Positions 5,074 to 5,116 of a stretch of 5,116 bases of DNA are shown here, piece after piece. The position numbers and the translations under genes were made by a program. Numbering within the stretch: position 1 is the stretch's first letter; every line of letters starts with the position of its first letter. The notes below the pieces were generated by a model. That model was not told the DNA's origin and made no database searches. It saw only the letters and a program-made list of their open reading frames with translations. The stretch is from an uncultured Clostridia bacterium (GTDB lineage: Bacteria > Bacillota > Clostridia > Oscillospirales > Oscillospiraceae), in NCBI GenBank assembly GCA_946006895.1, contig CAMFZO010000119.1, forward strand, positions 1 through 5,116. The letters are read 5' to 3'.

Positions 5074-5116
5074 CTGTCTCTTATACACATCTCCGAGCCC
5101 ACGAGACGTAGAGGAA
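5074..5116 (+). other. Illumina Nextera adapter and index (sequencing artefact)
   Basis: The contig ends with the Tn5 mosaic-end transposase sequence (5074–5092, beginning CTGTCTCTTATACACATCT). It is followed by the Nextera read-2 side adapter (5093–5107, CCGAGCCCACGAGAC), an 8-base index (5108–5115, GTAGAGGA) and one base of the next adapter segment. From memory the index equals Nextera i7 N712. The transporter reading frame hits a stop inside this segment (complement of 5081–5083), as expected for foreign sequence. Genomic sequence therefore stops at about 5073. Confidence 0.97.

Noticed and set aside
5074..5092. Native Tn5/IS50 end
   Set aside because: The mosaic end is followed directly by Illumina adapter and index sequence, so it comes from library preparation and not from a transposon in the genome.

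Overview
The window looks like one end of a metagenomic or draft-genome contig from a GC-rich anaerobic Firmicute. A gut Clostridia of the Oscillospiraceae / Flavonifractor–Oscillibacter kind is my best guess. The guess rests on protein style: a threonine-synthase-like PLP enzyme with a cysteine-rich N-terminus, an SLC45-like MFS transporter, a Clostridia-type GreA and a very small helical protein beside an XRE regulator. It also rests on the C/G-ending codon use of the main genes. No rRNA, tRNA, CRISPR array or native mobile element is visible. The last 43 bases are not biological: they are an Illumina Nextera read-through adapter ending in an index.

Layout. (1) 1–623, plus strand: the C-terminal 206 residues of a cysteine-synthase-like fold-type II PLP enzyme with an unusual C-terminal helical extension, closed by a strong hairpin terminator at 639–670. 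(2) 701–1201: an AT-richer, TTA-rich module of two divergent small genes, a 49-residue protein (minus) and an 85-residue XRE/Cro-type repressor (plus). The 93 bp between them hold a near-consensus promoter and two matching palindromes of consensus GAMCAAWTTGKTC, which are very probably the repressor's operators. (3) 1222–2469, plus: a threonine-synthase-family PLP enzyme that starts 20 bp after the XRE stop codon and has lost residues expected for phosphohomoserine binding. It is followed by a hairpin that can serve as a terminator for both strands. (4) 2532–5073, minus: a tight three-gene operon read right to left, MFS transporter (5' end cut off) – glycerophosphodiester phosphodiesterase – GreA-type elongation factor, with gaps of 5 and 18 bp.

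How the parts may work together. The two fold-type II PLP enzymes probably belong to one amino-acid pathway, with the regulatory module sitting between them. As arranged, the threonine-synthase-like gene has no visible promoter of its own, so it may be transcribed from the XRE promoter and fall under that repressor. The minus-strand operon pairs a solute transporter with a phosphodiesterase that releases sn-glycerol-3-phosphate; greA looks like a co-transcribed housekeeping gene. The most interesting items are the paired operators of the divergent XRE module and the atypical active site of the threonine-synthase-like enzyme.
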